64,000 bases of DNA from a candidate division KSB1 bacterium (GTDB lineage: Bacteria; Zhuqueibacterota; Zhuqueibacteria; Zhuqueibacterales; Zhuqueibacteraceae), in assembly GCA_034506255.1 (NCBI GenBank), contig JAPDPX010000002.1, positions 568,971-632,970 on the forward strand. Direction: 5' to 3'. Positions 1 to 9,776 of the stretch are shown one piece after another. How positions within the stretch are numbered: the stretch's first letter is position 1; every line of letters starts with the position of its first letter. The notes below the pieces were generated by a model that worked only from the letters and a program-made list of their open reading frames with translations, was not told where the DNA came from and made no database searches. Both the position numbers and the translations under genes were made by a program.

Positions 1-375
1 GTGGAAGGGAGCCGCCCAGACGGCGAGTGCGGTGAGCGAGGGCGCGATGTCTTTGAACAATAGCGCATCTGCCCATGGCCGCAGCAGCCAGTAAAGCCCG
101 AGCAGCGCCGCCCCGGCGGCCAGTGAGAAGATGAGCGCATTCTCAGCGGCCGGGCGCAGTTCCGCGCGTTTTTGGCCGAGCAGATAGATGTTGGCATTGG
201 TAAGACCGAGGCTGATAACCTGCGCCAGCAGCATGGGCAGGAGCGTCAGCACGGCATAAAAACCCTTGCCCTCCGGACCCAGAAAGCGCGCGGTCAAAGC
301 CGAGATGAGAAAGCCGAAGACGGCGATGGCGATGCGGCTCGCCAGGGTGAGCGAGCTCTTGCGCAGGAAGCTCAT
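1..375 (-). CDS. Polysaccharide (O-antigen) flippase, Wzx/MOP superfamily, N-terminal part
   Basis: Reading the minus strand from ATG at 375 gives 125 open codons that run off the window edge. The N-terminus has a short basic segment, then RFLGPEGKGFYAVLT, the phrase that follows the first helix in RfbX/Wzx-type flippases. It continues with hydrophobic segments around residues 13-28, 40-60 and 85-100. Family members move lipid-linked oligosaccharide repeat units across the inner membrane. The ATG overlaps the TGA of the upstream O-antigen ligase gene as ATGA, so the two genes are probably translationally coupled and belong to one surface-polysaccharide operon. The C-terminal two thirds are outside the window. 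Confidence 0.75.
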   Translation of the reverse strand, partial: MSFLRKSSLTLASRIAIAVFGFLISALTARFLGPEGKGFYAVLTLLPMLLAQVISLGLTNANIYLLGQKRAELRPAAENALIFSLAAGAALLGLYWLLRPWADALLFKDIAPSLTALAVWAAPFH

Positions 376-1610
376 GTCACGGCCGGTTTCATACCGGCGG
401 GCGCAGCCGGCCTCGGCTCCACCTGCCCCAAGCCATAGCCGATGAGGAACCAAAACATGGTGACCACCTCGGCGTCACCGAAAGTCCAATCAAAAAGCCC
501 GGCAACCAGAAAACCGATCATGGCGGCACGCACTGCACGCACGAGTGATTGCCCTGCGGGATTCGCCTGTGCCAGCACCCGGCCAAGGCGGCGCCACACC
601 TCCACCATCAACCAGCCGAAAGCAAGCAAGCCCACCGCGCCCACACTGACCAGCAGGGTAAAATAGGTGCTGTGATAATGGCCGATGTGAAAAACGTCAT
701 AGGCGATGCCCTCGTTGAAATCGGTGCCGGGTGGCGCATAGTTGCGCGTCAGCGCCGCCAGATCACGCCAGCCCACCCCGAACAGTGGATGGTCGGCGAA
801 AATCTGCAGGGCATATTGCCATTGCACCAATCGCACCTGGGTGGTGGTGACGCTGGGATCGAAGATGCTCAGCATGCGTTGTTGCAGCGCCACCGGAGAA
901 AACAGAAATGCCACCACCAGCACCGCTGCCGCAATGGGCAGTGCGCGCCGCCATTGCCGCGCGAGCAGATAGAGCACGCCGGCAGCATAGCCCACGTAAG
1001 CGCCACGGACCATGCTGAACAGCAAGGCCGGTAATTGCGGCAACAGGGCCAGCATCGCCAACCCGCGCTCTCGCCGGGAGGGCGCGGCCAGTGCCACTTG
1101 TGTCGCGATCAAGGCAAACATGGCGGCCAGCGCGCCCCAGGTCATGGTGGTCGATTGCGTGGCCATGACTTTGACATGCGCGCCGAGCAGGAAACGCAAC
1201 AGGCCGTAGCCGGCGGTGCCGGCAGCCACCGCCACAAAAGTCCACAACAGCGGCCGGCGCCAGCCGGGATGGTGGCGCAGGGAATGAGCGACGCCATAGG
1301 CGCCCAGCACCGTCAGCAAATGCCGCAGGTTGCGCAAGCTCTCGGCTGGTGTCTCGGACAGCACGGTGGCCAGCACACAGGCAAGCGTGAAGGCGAGCAG
1401 CGGCCACTCAAAACCGAGTGTCAGCGCGGTCCAGGTGCCGTGCGTCCCTCGCCGGACGAACTGCAGGACAAGCGTGAGCGTCAGCAGTCCCAAACTCATG
1501 TGGGCACCGGCAATGGAAAAATTCACAAACGCAGCCAGGGCGAACAAAGCAAAAGCCTGGAGCAAGGTCAGCCATTTGTTACAACGCAATTGCGGGGCAG
1601 GCACAGCCAT
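372..1610 (-). CDS. O-antigen ligase family membrane protein (Wzy_C domain)
   Basis: This 412-residue protein is strongly hydrophobic along its length with about ten predicted membrane helices. The family signature lies in the last third: GVGWRDLAAL followed by a periplasmic loop with HYHSTYFTLLVSVGAVGL, as in WaaL/Wzy-type proteins that join or polymerise lipid-linked glycans on the periplasmic face. WaaL ligase and Wzy polymerase cannot be told apart from sequence alone. AAGGA lies about 12 bases before the chosen ATG. It is followed by a flippase gene through an ATGA overlap, so transport and ligation or polymerisation of a surface glycan are probably co-expressed. Confidence 0.8.
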   Translation of the reverse strand: MAVPAPQLRCNKWLTLLQAFALFALAAFVNFSIAGAHMSLGLLTLTLVLQFVRRGTHGTWTALTLGFEWPLLAFTLACVLATVLSETPAESLRNLRHLLTVLGAYGVAHSLRHHPGWRRPLLWTFVAVAAGTAGYGLLRFLLGAHVKVMATQSTTMTWGALAAMFALIATQVALAAPSRRERGLAMLALLPQLPALLFSMVRGAYVGYAAGVLYLLARQWRRALPIAAAVLVVAFLFSPVALQQRMLSIFDPSVTTTQVRLVQWQYALQIFADHPLFGVGWRDLAALTRNYAPPGTDFNEGIAYDVFHIGHYHSTYFTLLVSVGAVGLLAFGWLMVEVWRRLGRVLAQANPAGQSLVRAVRAAMIGFLVAGLFDWTFGDAEVVTMFWFLIGYGLGQVEPRPAAPAGMKPAVT

Positions 1611-1810
1611 TCCGGAGGTTCCTTGCAGAGCATGAGTTCGGGGAAAGCGATCACACCGGCGCCGTTGGCTGAGGCCGGCGCCGGCAATATAGCGAAAACC
1701 GGTGCGGGTTTCAAAAACAAATCTTGCAAGGCGAAGACGAGGAAGGCCTCATCCTTTCGCCGGACGGGGCAGAAGGAGGTTGATGCTCCGCGGGAGCGGC
1801 AGGAGTTGGT

Positions 1811-2884
1811 TTATGAATTTTTTGAGTTCAGGATGACCCGGTCAAGTTGGTCCCGCAGTTGCATGGCCCGTCGCTGGCGGTCATTGGGTCGCGCGGCCGT
1901 CACCGACAAGTGTTCCCGCGCCCGCACGGGATCCTGCAGGATCAAATATCCCTTGGCCAGATAGAAATGCATCAGGTAGAAGGTCTGTATTCGGTTCAAG
2001 GAAGAATCCGCGGCGGCTTTGGCCACCACCGGCTCGCTGCGGCTGATCGCAGCAGCAACCATCGCGGCATCATAACGGGGCGCCAGAGGATTCCAAACCG
2101 ACTGGTGCGCGAGTTTCAAACTGGCGAAGAGATCATAGAAGCTTGCGCGCAACAGCCGGTAGCCGTTGCGGTTTTCCTGCGCGATGAACCGCTGCGCGGC
2201 AGCTTGTGCCTGTTGGAACTCCCCCGCAATCAAATCGAGCTCGATTTCTTGGAGCGAAGTTGCCTCTGCATTCGCGGGGGCACCCGCCCGGCGCTCGGCG
2301 AAAGAGGCAAAATCCTCATGTTGAAGAGACCCCAGGCGATGAAAGGGGGATTGCCAAATTTGGCGCACGCCCACGCTGCCGAGATAGAAGGCGGGCACAC
2401 AGCCCGCCAGCACGAGGGAGACCAGCCGGCGTGATGATTTGCGCTTGTGGCGGGCAAACAGGCAGGGCGGGGAAGCGGGCAGTTCCTTCTTTTCGATCCG
2501 CTCATCTGCCAGCACCGCAGCCACGATGCGCTCCGCGGCATCACTTTTCCGGCGGTAATAGGCCAGGCGTTTGCGGCACAGGCTGCATTCCTGCAAATGG
2601 GCGAGCACCGCGCGTGCGGTGCCCGCCGGCGTGAAGTGTTCACTCAGACACTCTGCCTGTTTTTTCTCGGCAAGATATTCCAGGATGGCGTCTGCGCTGG
2701 GATGGCTGGCCTGCAGGTAACGGCTGAGGCGTTGACGCCATCTCGCAGAGTCGCGAATGAGCTGTTGGCAGCTTTGACAATGCTGAAAATGTTGGTGGGC
2801 TTTCTGCAGCAGGGTTTCCGGAATCGGCTCGTCCAGGCGCAAAGCTCGCTTAACGCTTTCGTGCTCGGTGTGCGTCAAGTCCAT
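1811..2884 (-). CDS. Zinc-finger anti-sigma-factor-like membrane protein
   Basis: The start at 2884 (MDLTHTEHES) is preferred over an in-frame ATG at 2902; either overlaps the end of the upstream sigma-factor gene (2850), implying translational coupling. Two H-x3-C-x2-C motifs, HFQHCQSC near residue 32 and HLQECSLC near residue 97, match the anti-sigma zinc-finger type. One membrane helix lies at about 153-172 (VLAGCVPAFYLGSVG). The C-terminal 185 residues look helical and TPR-like. Inference: the cytoplasmic zinc fingers hold the neighbouring ECF sigma factor at the membrane until an envelope signal arrives. The duplicated finger is less common than a single one. The signal and regulon are unknown. 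Confidence 0.7.
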   Translation of the reverse strand: MDLTHTEHESVKRALRLDEPIPETLLQKAHQHFQHCQSCQQLIRDSARWRQRLSRYLQASHPSADAILEYLAEKKQAECLSEHFTPAGTARAVLAHLQECSLCRKRLAYYRRKSDAAERIVAAVLADERIEKKELPASPPCLFARHKRKSSRRLVSLVLAGCVPAFYLGSVGVRQIWQSPFHRLGSLQHEDFASFAERRAGAPANAEATSLQEIELDLIAGEFQQAQAAAQRFIAQENRNGYRLLRASFYDLFASLKLAHQSVWNPLAPRYDAAMVAAAISRSEPVVAKAAADSSLNRIQTFYLMHFYLAKGYLILQDPVRAREHLSVTAARPNDRQRRAMQLRDQLDRVILNSKNS

Positions 2885-3500
2885 GATGACGACCCTCCCC
2901 ATAATTTGGATGCATCAGGCTAAACAGCTTTTTTTTTGCGCGAAAATACAGCAGGCGAACGGCCCCGATGGGCTTCTTCAAGTGCTGCGCAATGTCATCG
3001 TATTCCCAGCCATCCAGCACGCGCATGACGATAACCAGCCGCTGCTCCGGCTGCAGGTGTTGGAGAAGCAGTTCGATCTCCAACCGGTTCTCAAGGCGGG
3101 CAGTCTCATGCGACAGCTGCAGTTCCGGCAGGTCTCTGCCGGGTGTTTCAAACATCGCCTCGAGCGATTCGGAGCATTCGCGGTAACGCTTTCGAATGAA
3201 TCTTTTTCTCGTCGCGGTACAAACCACCCCCAGCCATGCGGGAAGATGACGTATGCTGTGCAGCTTTCCCAGAAAGGCAGCGATCACCTCTTGCGCAAAA
3301 TCTTCATCAGAAAGGCCGGACGGCAGGCGGTCGTGACGCACGAAGGCACGGGCGCATTTGCGCACATGTCTGCACAACATTGCAAGTGCCGCAGAATCGC
3401 CGGATTTGGCATCTGCCAGAAGCCGCTCCCAGTCTTGGATTTCCTTCCCTCCCCTGCTGTCACCGGCTTGCCAGTGCTTATCGGTGTTTTCGCCGGGCAT
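2850..3500 (-). CDS. ECF-type RNA polymerase sigma-70 factor
   Basis: The 216-residue protein has sigma region 2 at about 45-110 (LSDEDFAQEVIAAFLGKL, then LPAWLGVVCTATRKRF) and region 4 at about 140-195 (LQPEQRLVIVMRVLDGWEYDDIAQHL, a helix-turn-helix, then AVRLLYFRAKKKLF). Regions 1 and 3 are absent, as in extracytoplasmic-function sigma factors. Its gene overlaps the downstream zinc-finger membrane protein by about 35 bases, the usual sigma/anti-sigma arrangement. The large secreted protein encoded upstream on the same strand (3796-7698) could be a target, but I see no clear shared promoter motif. Confidence 0.8.
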   Translation of the reverse strand: MPGENTDKHWQAGDSRGGKEIQDWERLLADAKSGDSAALAMLCRHVRKCARAFVRHDRLPSGLSDEDFAQEVIAAFLGKLHSIRHLPAWLGVVCTATRKRFIRKRYRECSESLEAMFETPGRDLPELQLSHETARLENRLEIELLLQHLQPEQRLVIVMRVLDGWEYDDIAQHLKKPIGAVRLLYFRAKKKLFSLMHPNYGEGRHHGLDAHRARKR

Positions 3501-3795
3501 GGGAACTCTCGATTTAAGTGGCGAGAAGCGACGCGCAGTTGCTCACGATACCGCAGCGAGATCCGGGGCAGACCGCCTGGTTACGTTGGAGCTTCAAAAC
3601 TGCAGCCAAACATAAGCGTCGAAACTTTCAATTACAAGTGGAAATTGCTGCTTACTCGAAAACGAGCCCATCATGTGCTTGCCGCCCAAAGCGGCACGAG
3701 GCCTTGTGCCCACCAGATTGTGGCGGGGCAGGCCAGCGCCGGAACAGCCCTGGTGTCGGGGTTTATGGCTTGCCGGTTGTGCCAGTTCCGCGTTT

Positions 3796-6700
3796 TCAGG
3801 GTCGCCTCTGTGCCTGCCAGAGTTGATGGCGGCCGCGATACTCGCGTCGAAAATCATCAATGGTGGCAGCCAGACTCGTGCGGCGGCCGGGGGCGGTGTT
3901 TTTCCACACCAACTCCACCCGGCGGGCATGAGGCGAGAGCGGAATGGTCTCCACCTGTGGAGCAACCGCCTGCCGGTCAACCAGAATACTCGTTACCTCG
4001 GCAAATTTCGGTACATGAAACCACAGATAACGTGGTACCACCTGCCAGCGTTGTTCCAGGTCGATCACCAGCCGGTCTGCCAGCGTGGTGGCGGCAAGTG
4101 AGATTCGGCCAAATTTTGTGCTGGCTTGGGTCAGGGTGATTTTGCCGCCGGGCTTCATCCAGGCGGGAGATGCGGCGGGGAACAAATGCAAATCCCGGCC
4201 CTGCTCGCGCAGCAACATGTTGCGCACCAGTGTGATCAATTTTGCGCCTGGTGCCTCGCCGGGCAGATTTATCTCGAGCTCCTCCCGCTCGCTCCAGGGC
4301 TGCATTTTTGTCCCGATGAGTTGGTGGCTGGCGCTGGTGTGGAGCAGCAAAGCGTACAAGTCTTGTACTGCCATATCCGGCTCATTTCGGAGCAATGCCG
4401 CCTCCGCCAGCAGAAGGGTGATGTGTGGATCCAGGCTCCCGTCTGCCGGCCGGACATAAAGACCTTCTTCAAAACTGCTGCGCAGGGTGTGAATGGCTGC
4501 ACTGACTCCGGCATCACCCGGGTCCACCACCTGTGCCGCAACCGCCGCCTGCAAAAGCTCACGGGCCTCTGCGTCCGTCATGCGTTTGCTTGCGCCGGTT
4601 GTCCCTGAGGTCGATGATCGGCGGAAAAGCTGTTGCCGCAGCGTGGCCTGCAACCCCTCATGCTGCTGCAGGTAATGCTCCGCCAGAGTGGACAGTCCGC
4701 TCACTCTGGCGATGGTGGCGGCATTCTCCAGGGCACATACCTGCCAGGCCACTGCTGGCGCCGGGGAATGGCCGGTGGCCTGCTGCAGCTTGTCCCGCAC
4801 TGCTTGCAGGAAAGCCCGGCCGGTGGGCGATTCGTTGTTGAATTCGAGATGTTGCCGCACCGCACGGCTGAGGCGGGCAAGGGTTTCCCAAGTGGCGGTG
4901 GAGGTGGAGTCCACGGCATGGCGGTTTGCCGGCAGCCGCTGTATGATGCCCCGCAGTATTTTTTCCGCCAGTGAATGATGGCCCATCAAATCGAACGCGG
5001 CGGCGGCCTCACCCGCCTGACCGAAGTGGGAAGGATTTAGCCGCGCCGGCTCGCCGAACAGGATGGCATTGTAGATGAGGTGAGCCCGCAGCGTCTGTCC
5101 GATCTTGGCCTCCGGGAAGTCGAAACGGGCGCCGGCCTCCAGAAATTTTTGCCATTGTGCTGCAGTTTGCGCGGCTGCGAGTTGTGGATCGTGAGGAGAA
5201 TCGCCCACGCCGGGAGCCAGAGGTCTTGCGGGAATCATCAGCACCAGCCGGCGAGATTCACCCGCTGCCAGGCTGAATTGGTAGGAGATCAAACCGGCCA
5301 TTTCATGGGCGGTCAGCCGCGCACGTGCCGGCAGCTCGATGCGCGCCGGCGGCGTTTCGGGCAAAATGCAAATGACTTGCCCGCCACGCAGCACTTGCCG
5401 ACCGGCTACGCGATATTGCCACTCCGGCTGAAATGGCATCGTCCCTGGCAGGCGCACCCCTTCACCACGAAAGCGCACGCCCACCCCCAAAGGTGCCGTC
5501 CGCAGGCCCTTGCCAGTGTTGGTTATCTCGATCTCGACATAATGCTGCGCCGCGCCGGCGGAATCAGCAGGCCAGGCAGTGAAAGTTTTGAAGCGGTAGC
5601 GCACGCTGTCCCGGCTTGTGCCGAAGCTCACGATCGGCAGATATTCATTTTGCAGGGTTTTGTCGCGGCAGGTGAGCGGCTGCAAATCCGTTCCGCCGAA
5701 AAACATGATCTCGCTGGCGCCGGTGTAGATGAAGCCCTCCGCGGTGACCTGTGCCATGGCTGTGGCGTTGTGCGCGCCCAACAACGCCCATGGCCGGCGC
5801 AGATATTCAAACGGCTCGGACTCATCCAGGCTCGGCTCCATCATGGCAGCCGGCCGGTGTTGCGCAACCGCGCTTTGGAGATTGCCAATGACCACCGGCC
5901 CCCGCAGCGCTGCCGGCAGCGTGCCGCGACCATCCACGCGAATCACCAGGCTGTTCGGCTGTTCGAATCTCACCGCGGGCGTGAGGTCCAAAACCGGCGG
6001 CTTCTCCGGTGTCGTCGCAGCCGTTGACTCCGCGGCAAACAACGATTTGTTGTTGAGCCAAACCTGACAGGCACCCGCGACCTCTCCCAGACGCAACCAT
6101 ACTTTTTCTCCGCGCCAACTGCGGTCGAGTGTGAACTGGTGGCGATACCATGAAACGCCCTCATAGCCGGGCGGATTGGCCTCCTGCCAGGCATCGCCCA
6201 GGCGCACCTTGGGCCAGAGCTGTTCGTGAATCTGACCGTCGCCCCAGCGCGTGGGACTGCCTTGCAACCAGGGGTCGATTTTGAAGGACCAGTTCTCCGC
6301 AGTGAGCAGCAGCGCTTTGGCGCGCTTCATGTGGAAGCCTTCGATATGAAAGCGCATCGTTTCCCCGGGTTGCAGCGCCACACGGCCGGACCAGCTCGGC
6401 CGCCAGATGCGTGGCAAATCCTGCTCATCGAGGGCGAAAAGCTGATTGATGGCAGTCAGAATCACGCCGCTGCCCGCCGGGTCGGCGACGAAGTCGAGCC
6501 AGAGCAGATCTTCCGCGGTGGTGCCCTCCGGCAGGGGCAGGGCGGTTTGCCGCGCATACGGCTCGGAGGAGGTGATCACGAGCTGCGGCGACCACAAGTG
6601 GGAGGCATATTCCCCCGCGGCGTTGCGATATTTGGCAATGAAAAAGCCACCGCTCTCCCGGTTTGCCTGCAGTGGTTGGGCGTGGAATTCCACGAAGAGA

Positions 6701-7698
6701 TAACGGCGTAAATCCGCGATCGGCTCCTCGGCGGGACCTGTCAGCCTGTGCTGTTGCTCACGCCGTGCCTCCGCCGCACTCACTTGCCAGGTCCAGGGCT
6801 GCATCAACAGCAGGCGTTCGCGCGCCTCGCCCTCCGGCAGTTCCAGCCGCGGCGGCAGGGCGAAGCGCAGCCGGCTGGCCAGCGTGTCGGAGAGCATGTT
6901 GTTGCGGGTGATGATTTGCAGAGTGGGTTGATTGTTTTCCAGGCCCCCACGAAACTGCATGGTTTTGTGATTACGGCCCTGGTAGTAGGCGATTTTGCGT
7001 TCGCCATTGGGCTCCAGTTCAACGCGGTAGGCCCATTCAATATCGGCGTAGCGCCCCCAGCGGTGCAACAGCCCCGGCGGCGGTGTGCCGGCATCTTCAT
7101 TGCTGTAGACCACGGTGTAAGTTAGCCGCCGCGGTCGCCGCGCGGCATCATATTCTGCCGTATAGGCAAGCAGGAGCGGCACATCCGAGTGGCGGCCATC
7201 GCGCCGGCCAAAAAGCAGAGGGGCATGGGCGAGCATGACGTAGTGGGGGTGATCCTCCTCGTAGAGGTCGAGCCGGACATTGACCATCTTCAGCTCGCGC
7301 TCACGTTCGCTCTTCGAGGAATCGGCGCGCAGCACTTCCAGGGTATGGCTGCCGGCGTTGAGATGGCCGAGATGCACTTCATAGTAATGAAAAGCGCGAC
7401 CGCGGACCGTGACGACGTGAGAACGCAGTCTGCCATCCACCGCCACCCCCAGCACCACGCCGGGCACGGCGGATTCCTCCCAACTGGTTTCGGAATAAAG
7501 CTGCAGGGAGGCGATGGCCTGTGCCGGCTTCTTCAGGATAAACTCGGTACTCCAGCCCTCCTGGATCATGATCGTGCGGCTGTTCAACTTGAGCGTGTTC
7601 GAGGCACTGCCCAAGCCCTGCGCCAGGCTGGCGATGGGGAAGAAGATCGCCAGGCCGGTGAAAAATGTCAGCGTCCAAAGCCGATGGCTTTTTCTCAT
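3796..7698 (-). CDS. Large secreted protein with glycoside-hydrolase-2-like sugar-binding fold
   Basis: The 1300-residue product starts with a signal peptide (basic MRKSHR, hydrophobic core, cut after SLAQG). Residues about 500-600 look like the jelly-roll sugar-binding domain of GH2 enzymes: GVSWYRHQFTLDRSW, then WLRLGEVAGACQVWLNN. Residues about 850-1000 resemble an alpha/alpha-toroid six-hairpin region, and the C-terminus is again beta-rich. I could not place catalytic acids with confidence, so a glycosidase or polysaccharide lyase role is only a suggestion; a structural carbohydrate-binding role fits too. It is exported, probably to the periplasm or surface. It lies upstream of the sigma/anti-sigma pair on the same strand, with a 295-base spacer (3501-3795) in which I see no gene. 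Confidence 0.5.
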   Translation of the reverse strand: MRKSHRLWTLTFFTGLAIFFPIASLAQGLGSASNTLKLNSRTIMIQEGWSTEFILKKPAQAIASLQLYSETSWEESAVPGVVLGVAVDGRLRSHVVTVRGRAFHYYEVHLGHLNAGSHTLEVLRADSSKSERERELKMVNVRLDLYEEDHPHYVMLAHAPLLFGRRDGRHSDVPLLLAYTAEYDAARRPRRLTYTVVYSNEDAGTPPPGLLHRWGRYADIEWAYRVELEPNGERKIAYYQGRNHKTMQFRGGLENNQPTLQIITRNNMLSDTLASRLRFALPPRLELPEGEARERLLLMQPWTWQVSAAEARREQQHRLTGPAEEPIADLRRYLFVEFHAQPLQANRESGGFFIAKYRNAAGEYASHLWSPQLVITSSEPYARQTALPLPEGTTAEDLLWLDFVADPAGSGVILTAINQLFALDEQDLPRIWRPSWSGRVALQPGETMRFHIEGFHMKRAKALLLTAENWSFKIDPWLQGSPTRWGDGQIHEQLWPKVRLGDAWQEANPPGYEGVSWYRHQFTLDRSWRGEKVWLRLGEVAGACQVWLNNKSLFAAESTAATTPEKPPVLDLTPAVRFEQPNSLVIRVDGRGTLPAALRGPVVIGNLQSAVAQHRPAAMMEPSLDESEPFEYLRRPWALLGAHNATAMAQVTAEGFIYTGASEIMFFGGTDLQPLTCRDKTLQNEYLPIVSFGTSRDSVRYRFKTFTAWPADSAGAAQHYVEIEITNTGKGLRTAPLGVGVRFRGEGVRLPGTMPFQPEWQYRVAGRQVLRGGQVICILPETPPARIELPARARLTAHEMAGLISYQFSLAAGESRRLVLMIPARPLAPGVGDSPHDPQLAAAQTAAQWQKFLEAGARFDFPEAKIGQTLRAHLIYNAILFGEPARLNPSHFGQAGEAAAAFDLMGHHSLAEKILRGIIQRLPANRHAVDSTSTATWETLARLSRAVRQHLEFNNESPTGRAFLQAVRDKLQQATGHSPAPAVAWQVCALENAATIARVSGLSTLAEHYLQQHEGLQATLRQQLFRRSSTSGTTGASKRMTDAEARELLQAAVAAQVVDPGDAGVSAAIHTLRSSFEEGLYVRPADGSLDPHITLLLAEAALLRNEPDMAVQDLYALLLHTSASHQLIGTKMQPWSEREELEINLPGEAPGAKLITLVRNMLLREQGRDLHLFPAASPAWMKPGGKITLTQASTKFGRISLAATTLADRLVIDLEQRWQVVPRYLWFHVPKFAEVTSILVDRQAVAPQVETIPLSPHARRVELVWKNTAPGRRTSLAATIDDFRREYRGRHQLWQAQRRP

Positions 7699-7761
7699 AC
7701 TCCGCTCCCGCCTGGATGAAAGAGTGATCAGAAAATGTCGGACAATCGTCCGTCGTCTTGA

Positions 7762-8256
7762 TCAATTCGATGTGTGTTCAGATGATGGCGAAGATGCTGG
7801 TGAGGGCAAATCCCCGTTCGTCATGGCCGGTTTTACGTTTGCCGGCGCCGCACCGGCAGCCGTCTCGTGCAGCGGTGCCGCGCCCTCACGCGCTGCCGCC
7901 GGCCTGGGTGGCAGCAATTTCAGCAGGTTTTCCAGCTCTTTTTTGATTTCGTAGAGGGCATCTTCGCTGCGCAAATCGTCGAAGGAGAGCGACAACTGTG
8001 GGCTGGCCTGCCGTATGGCTTTCAGGCGCTGCCGTGCGCCGGCAATGGTGTATTTCTCGCGGTACAGCAATTTTTTGATGAGGAAGATGAGCTTGATGTC
8101 TTCCAGGCTGTAGGCACGGTTGCCGGAGCGATTTTTCCGGGGCCGCAATTCGGGAAATTCCGTCTCCCAATAGCGCAGGACGTAGGCCTGCAACGAGGTG
8201 ATGCGGCTCACTTCGCGAATCGAATAATGCGTTTTTTTTGCCCGGCGTGTGCTCAT
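7762..8256 (-). CDS. MerR-family transcriptional regulator
   Basis: The 164-residue protein starts with a MerR winged helix: YSIREVSRITSLQAYVLRYW (HTH at about 8-30), then a wing with RSGNRAYSLEDIKLI. Residues 60-85 (REKYTIAGARQRLKAI) match the helix that follows the wing in MerR proteins of the HTH-only or MlrA-like kind. The C-terminal 70 residues are Ala/Pro-rich and low complexity, with no recognisable metal- or ligand-binding cysteines. It probably binds a spaced operator as a dimer; the effector is unknown. It sits between the large secreted protein and the amidotransferase gene, all on the minus strand. Confidence 0.85.
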   Translation of the reverse strand: MSTRRAKKTHYSIREVSRITSLQAYVLRYWETEFPELRPRKNRSGNRAYSLEDIKLIFLIKKLLYREKYTIAGARQRLKAIRQASPQLSLSFDDLRSEDALYEIKKELENLLKLLPPRPAAAREGAAPLHETAAGAAPANVKPAMTNGDLPSPASSPSSEHTSN

Positions 8257-8298
8257 GTCCTGCTTAATCGTGCACCCCGGCAGGCGGCCATGGGGCGG

Positions 8299-9216
8299 CT
8301 AGTTCACGGTCTGGCCGGCATATTCGGGCCGCAGCCTGGCAATGGCATCCTGCAAGAACCCGGGAATGATGGCCCGGCGTGTGGCGGCCAGGCATTCCGG
8401 ATCCTGCAGCCGGCGGATCAGCTCCTGGTATTTTTTCTCGCCGTGCCTGGCGATGATGTCCTGCTTGCGTTCCGGTTTGACGGCATGCACCAGCATGCTG
8501 CGCGGATCGGCCTCCGGATGAAATTGCACTCCGATGATTTCCGGCGAAACCCGGATGGCGGTGATCGAGCGTTCCAGTGGAACATGCGGCCGAATCTTTT
8601 CGAGCGAGAGAACCTCGGCACCCAAAGCTTGCAGTACCGTCGTGTTGGGCTCCACCACCTGCCAATCGCGGAAATCCGCGGCATAAAACGGATTTCCCAG
8701 GCTGGCATACAAACGCTCACGCTCGCCGGCTGGCGTTTTGTGAATCGGCATGATGCCGAATGATTTCGACCCCCGCTTGGTGACTGCCGCGAGCTTGAAG
8801 AAACGGCACATCATCTGAAAGGAATGACAGATGGCAAAGACATATTTGCGGGCGTGTGCCTGCGCTTCCCGCTGATTGTGCCGCCAGATCGCCTCCCACC
8901 ATTGAAAGTAGCGGCGCTCCCACAATTTGCCTTCGCCGTCAAACGGGCTGCCCGGTCCGCCGGTGGAAATATAGATGTCGAAATCCAGCGTGCAAATTTC
9001 CGCCTTGTAGCGGGTTTCAAAAATCTCGTAGGTGACGGGTTGCGCCCAATATTTGCCGTCACTCTCAGTAAGCAGCTCTTTGATGCAGCGCATGCCCTCG
9101 TTGGGCAGGTTGTCATAGAGATCAAGCACGGCGACACGGATGGGCGCAACCGCGGCCGGCCTCCGTGGCACGGCAGGCCGCTGGCGTGTGTTTTCGGCCA
9201 GGTTTGAAGTTGACAT
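8299..9216 (-). CDS. Class I glutamine amidotransferase-like protein
   Basis: The 305-residue protein resembles the GMP-synthase-type GATase1 fold. The nucleophile elbow is FAICHSFQMMC (about residue 128), with Cys at the catalytic position and a Ser where Gly is usual. The oxyanion region is ISTGGPGSPFDG (about 75), and the catalytic His-Pro-Glu is IGVQFHPEAD (about 232). The catalytic residues therefore look intact. Stand-alone members of this family hydrolyse glutamine or act on related amides and peptides; no synthetase partner is encoded next to it, so the substrate is unknown. Its start is MSTSNLAENTRQ; the first 25 residues look disordered. Confidence 0.75.
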   Translation of the reverse strand: MSTSNLAENTRQRPAVPRRPAAVAPIRVAVLDLYDNLPNEGMRCIKELLTESDGKYWAQPVTYEIFETRYKAEICTLDFDIYISTGGPGSPFDGEGKLWERRYFQWWEAIWRHNQREAQAHARKYVFAICHSFQMMCRFFKLAAVTKRGSKSFGIMPIHKTPAGERERLYASLGNPFYAADFRDWQVVEPNTTVLQALGAEVLSLEKIRPHVPLERSITAIRVSPEIIGVQFHPEADPRSMLVHAVKPERKQDIIARHGEKKYQELIRRLQDPECLAATRRAIIPGFLQDAIARLRPEYAGQTVN

Positions 9217-9776
9217 GTGAACCGTCGAATATCAAGCACGGGATGATGACGTGCAGATGATAAGGCGCCGCTGAGCGCGCCCGCCCGGCCGCCGGTTGGC
9301 GGAAGTGCGGGTGAAGGCCATAGTCTCCGCCGCCCAACCCCGACAGGCGAGCCAAAATAGAAAAAAAACCGCGCAAGCGCAAGCGTTGTGCTGTTGCTGG
9401 AACAGACGCGTCACCCCCAATAAAAATCACCGGTTTCACAGGGGGTGTGCTTTTCCCCCGGTCGTTCCGGATTCACAAGAAGTAAAACCAAGCCCGGTGC
9501 CATCGATTTCTTGATTTCGAGCCGATTTGCAGTCGCCTGGCCTGACCAAGCGAGATCAGCCTTGAGAGGAAATCCTTCCCAATGCTTTGTTCCAAACAAA
9601 TGAAGTGATATGGCAGCCAGCAGGGGGTGAAACGCACGACAACAAGATCTTTCAGGAAACTCCGCATTCGGTGCCTCCTGCCGCTACTTGAGCACAGATT
9701 TTGGGTATATGGTGGGTATTCCTGCCGAAATTCACAATACCTCATGGGCTAAGTCATTTTATTCTATGAGTAAGTC
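9217..9776. other. Intergenic region between divergent genes
   Basis: This 560-base stretch separates the minus-strand amidotransferase gene from a plus-strand small gene. I see no convincing coding frame; the open frames here have no family features and no good ribosome-binding sites. A GGGGG...CCCCC inverted repeat lies near 9438-9460. The last 100 bases are more AT-rich and probably carry the promoter of the following gene, but I could not define -35 and -10 boxes with confidence. Confidence 0.5.
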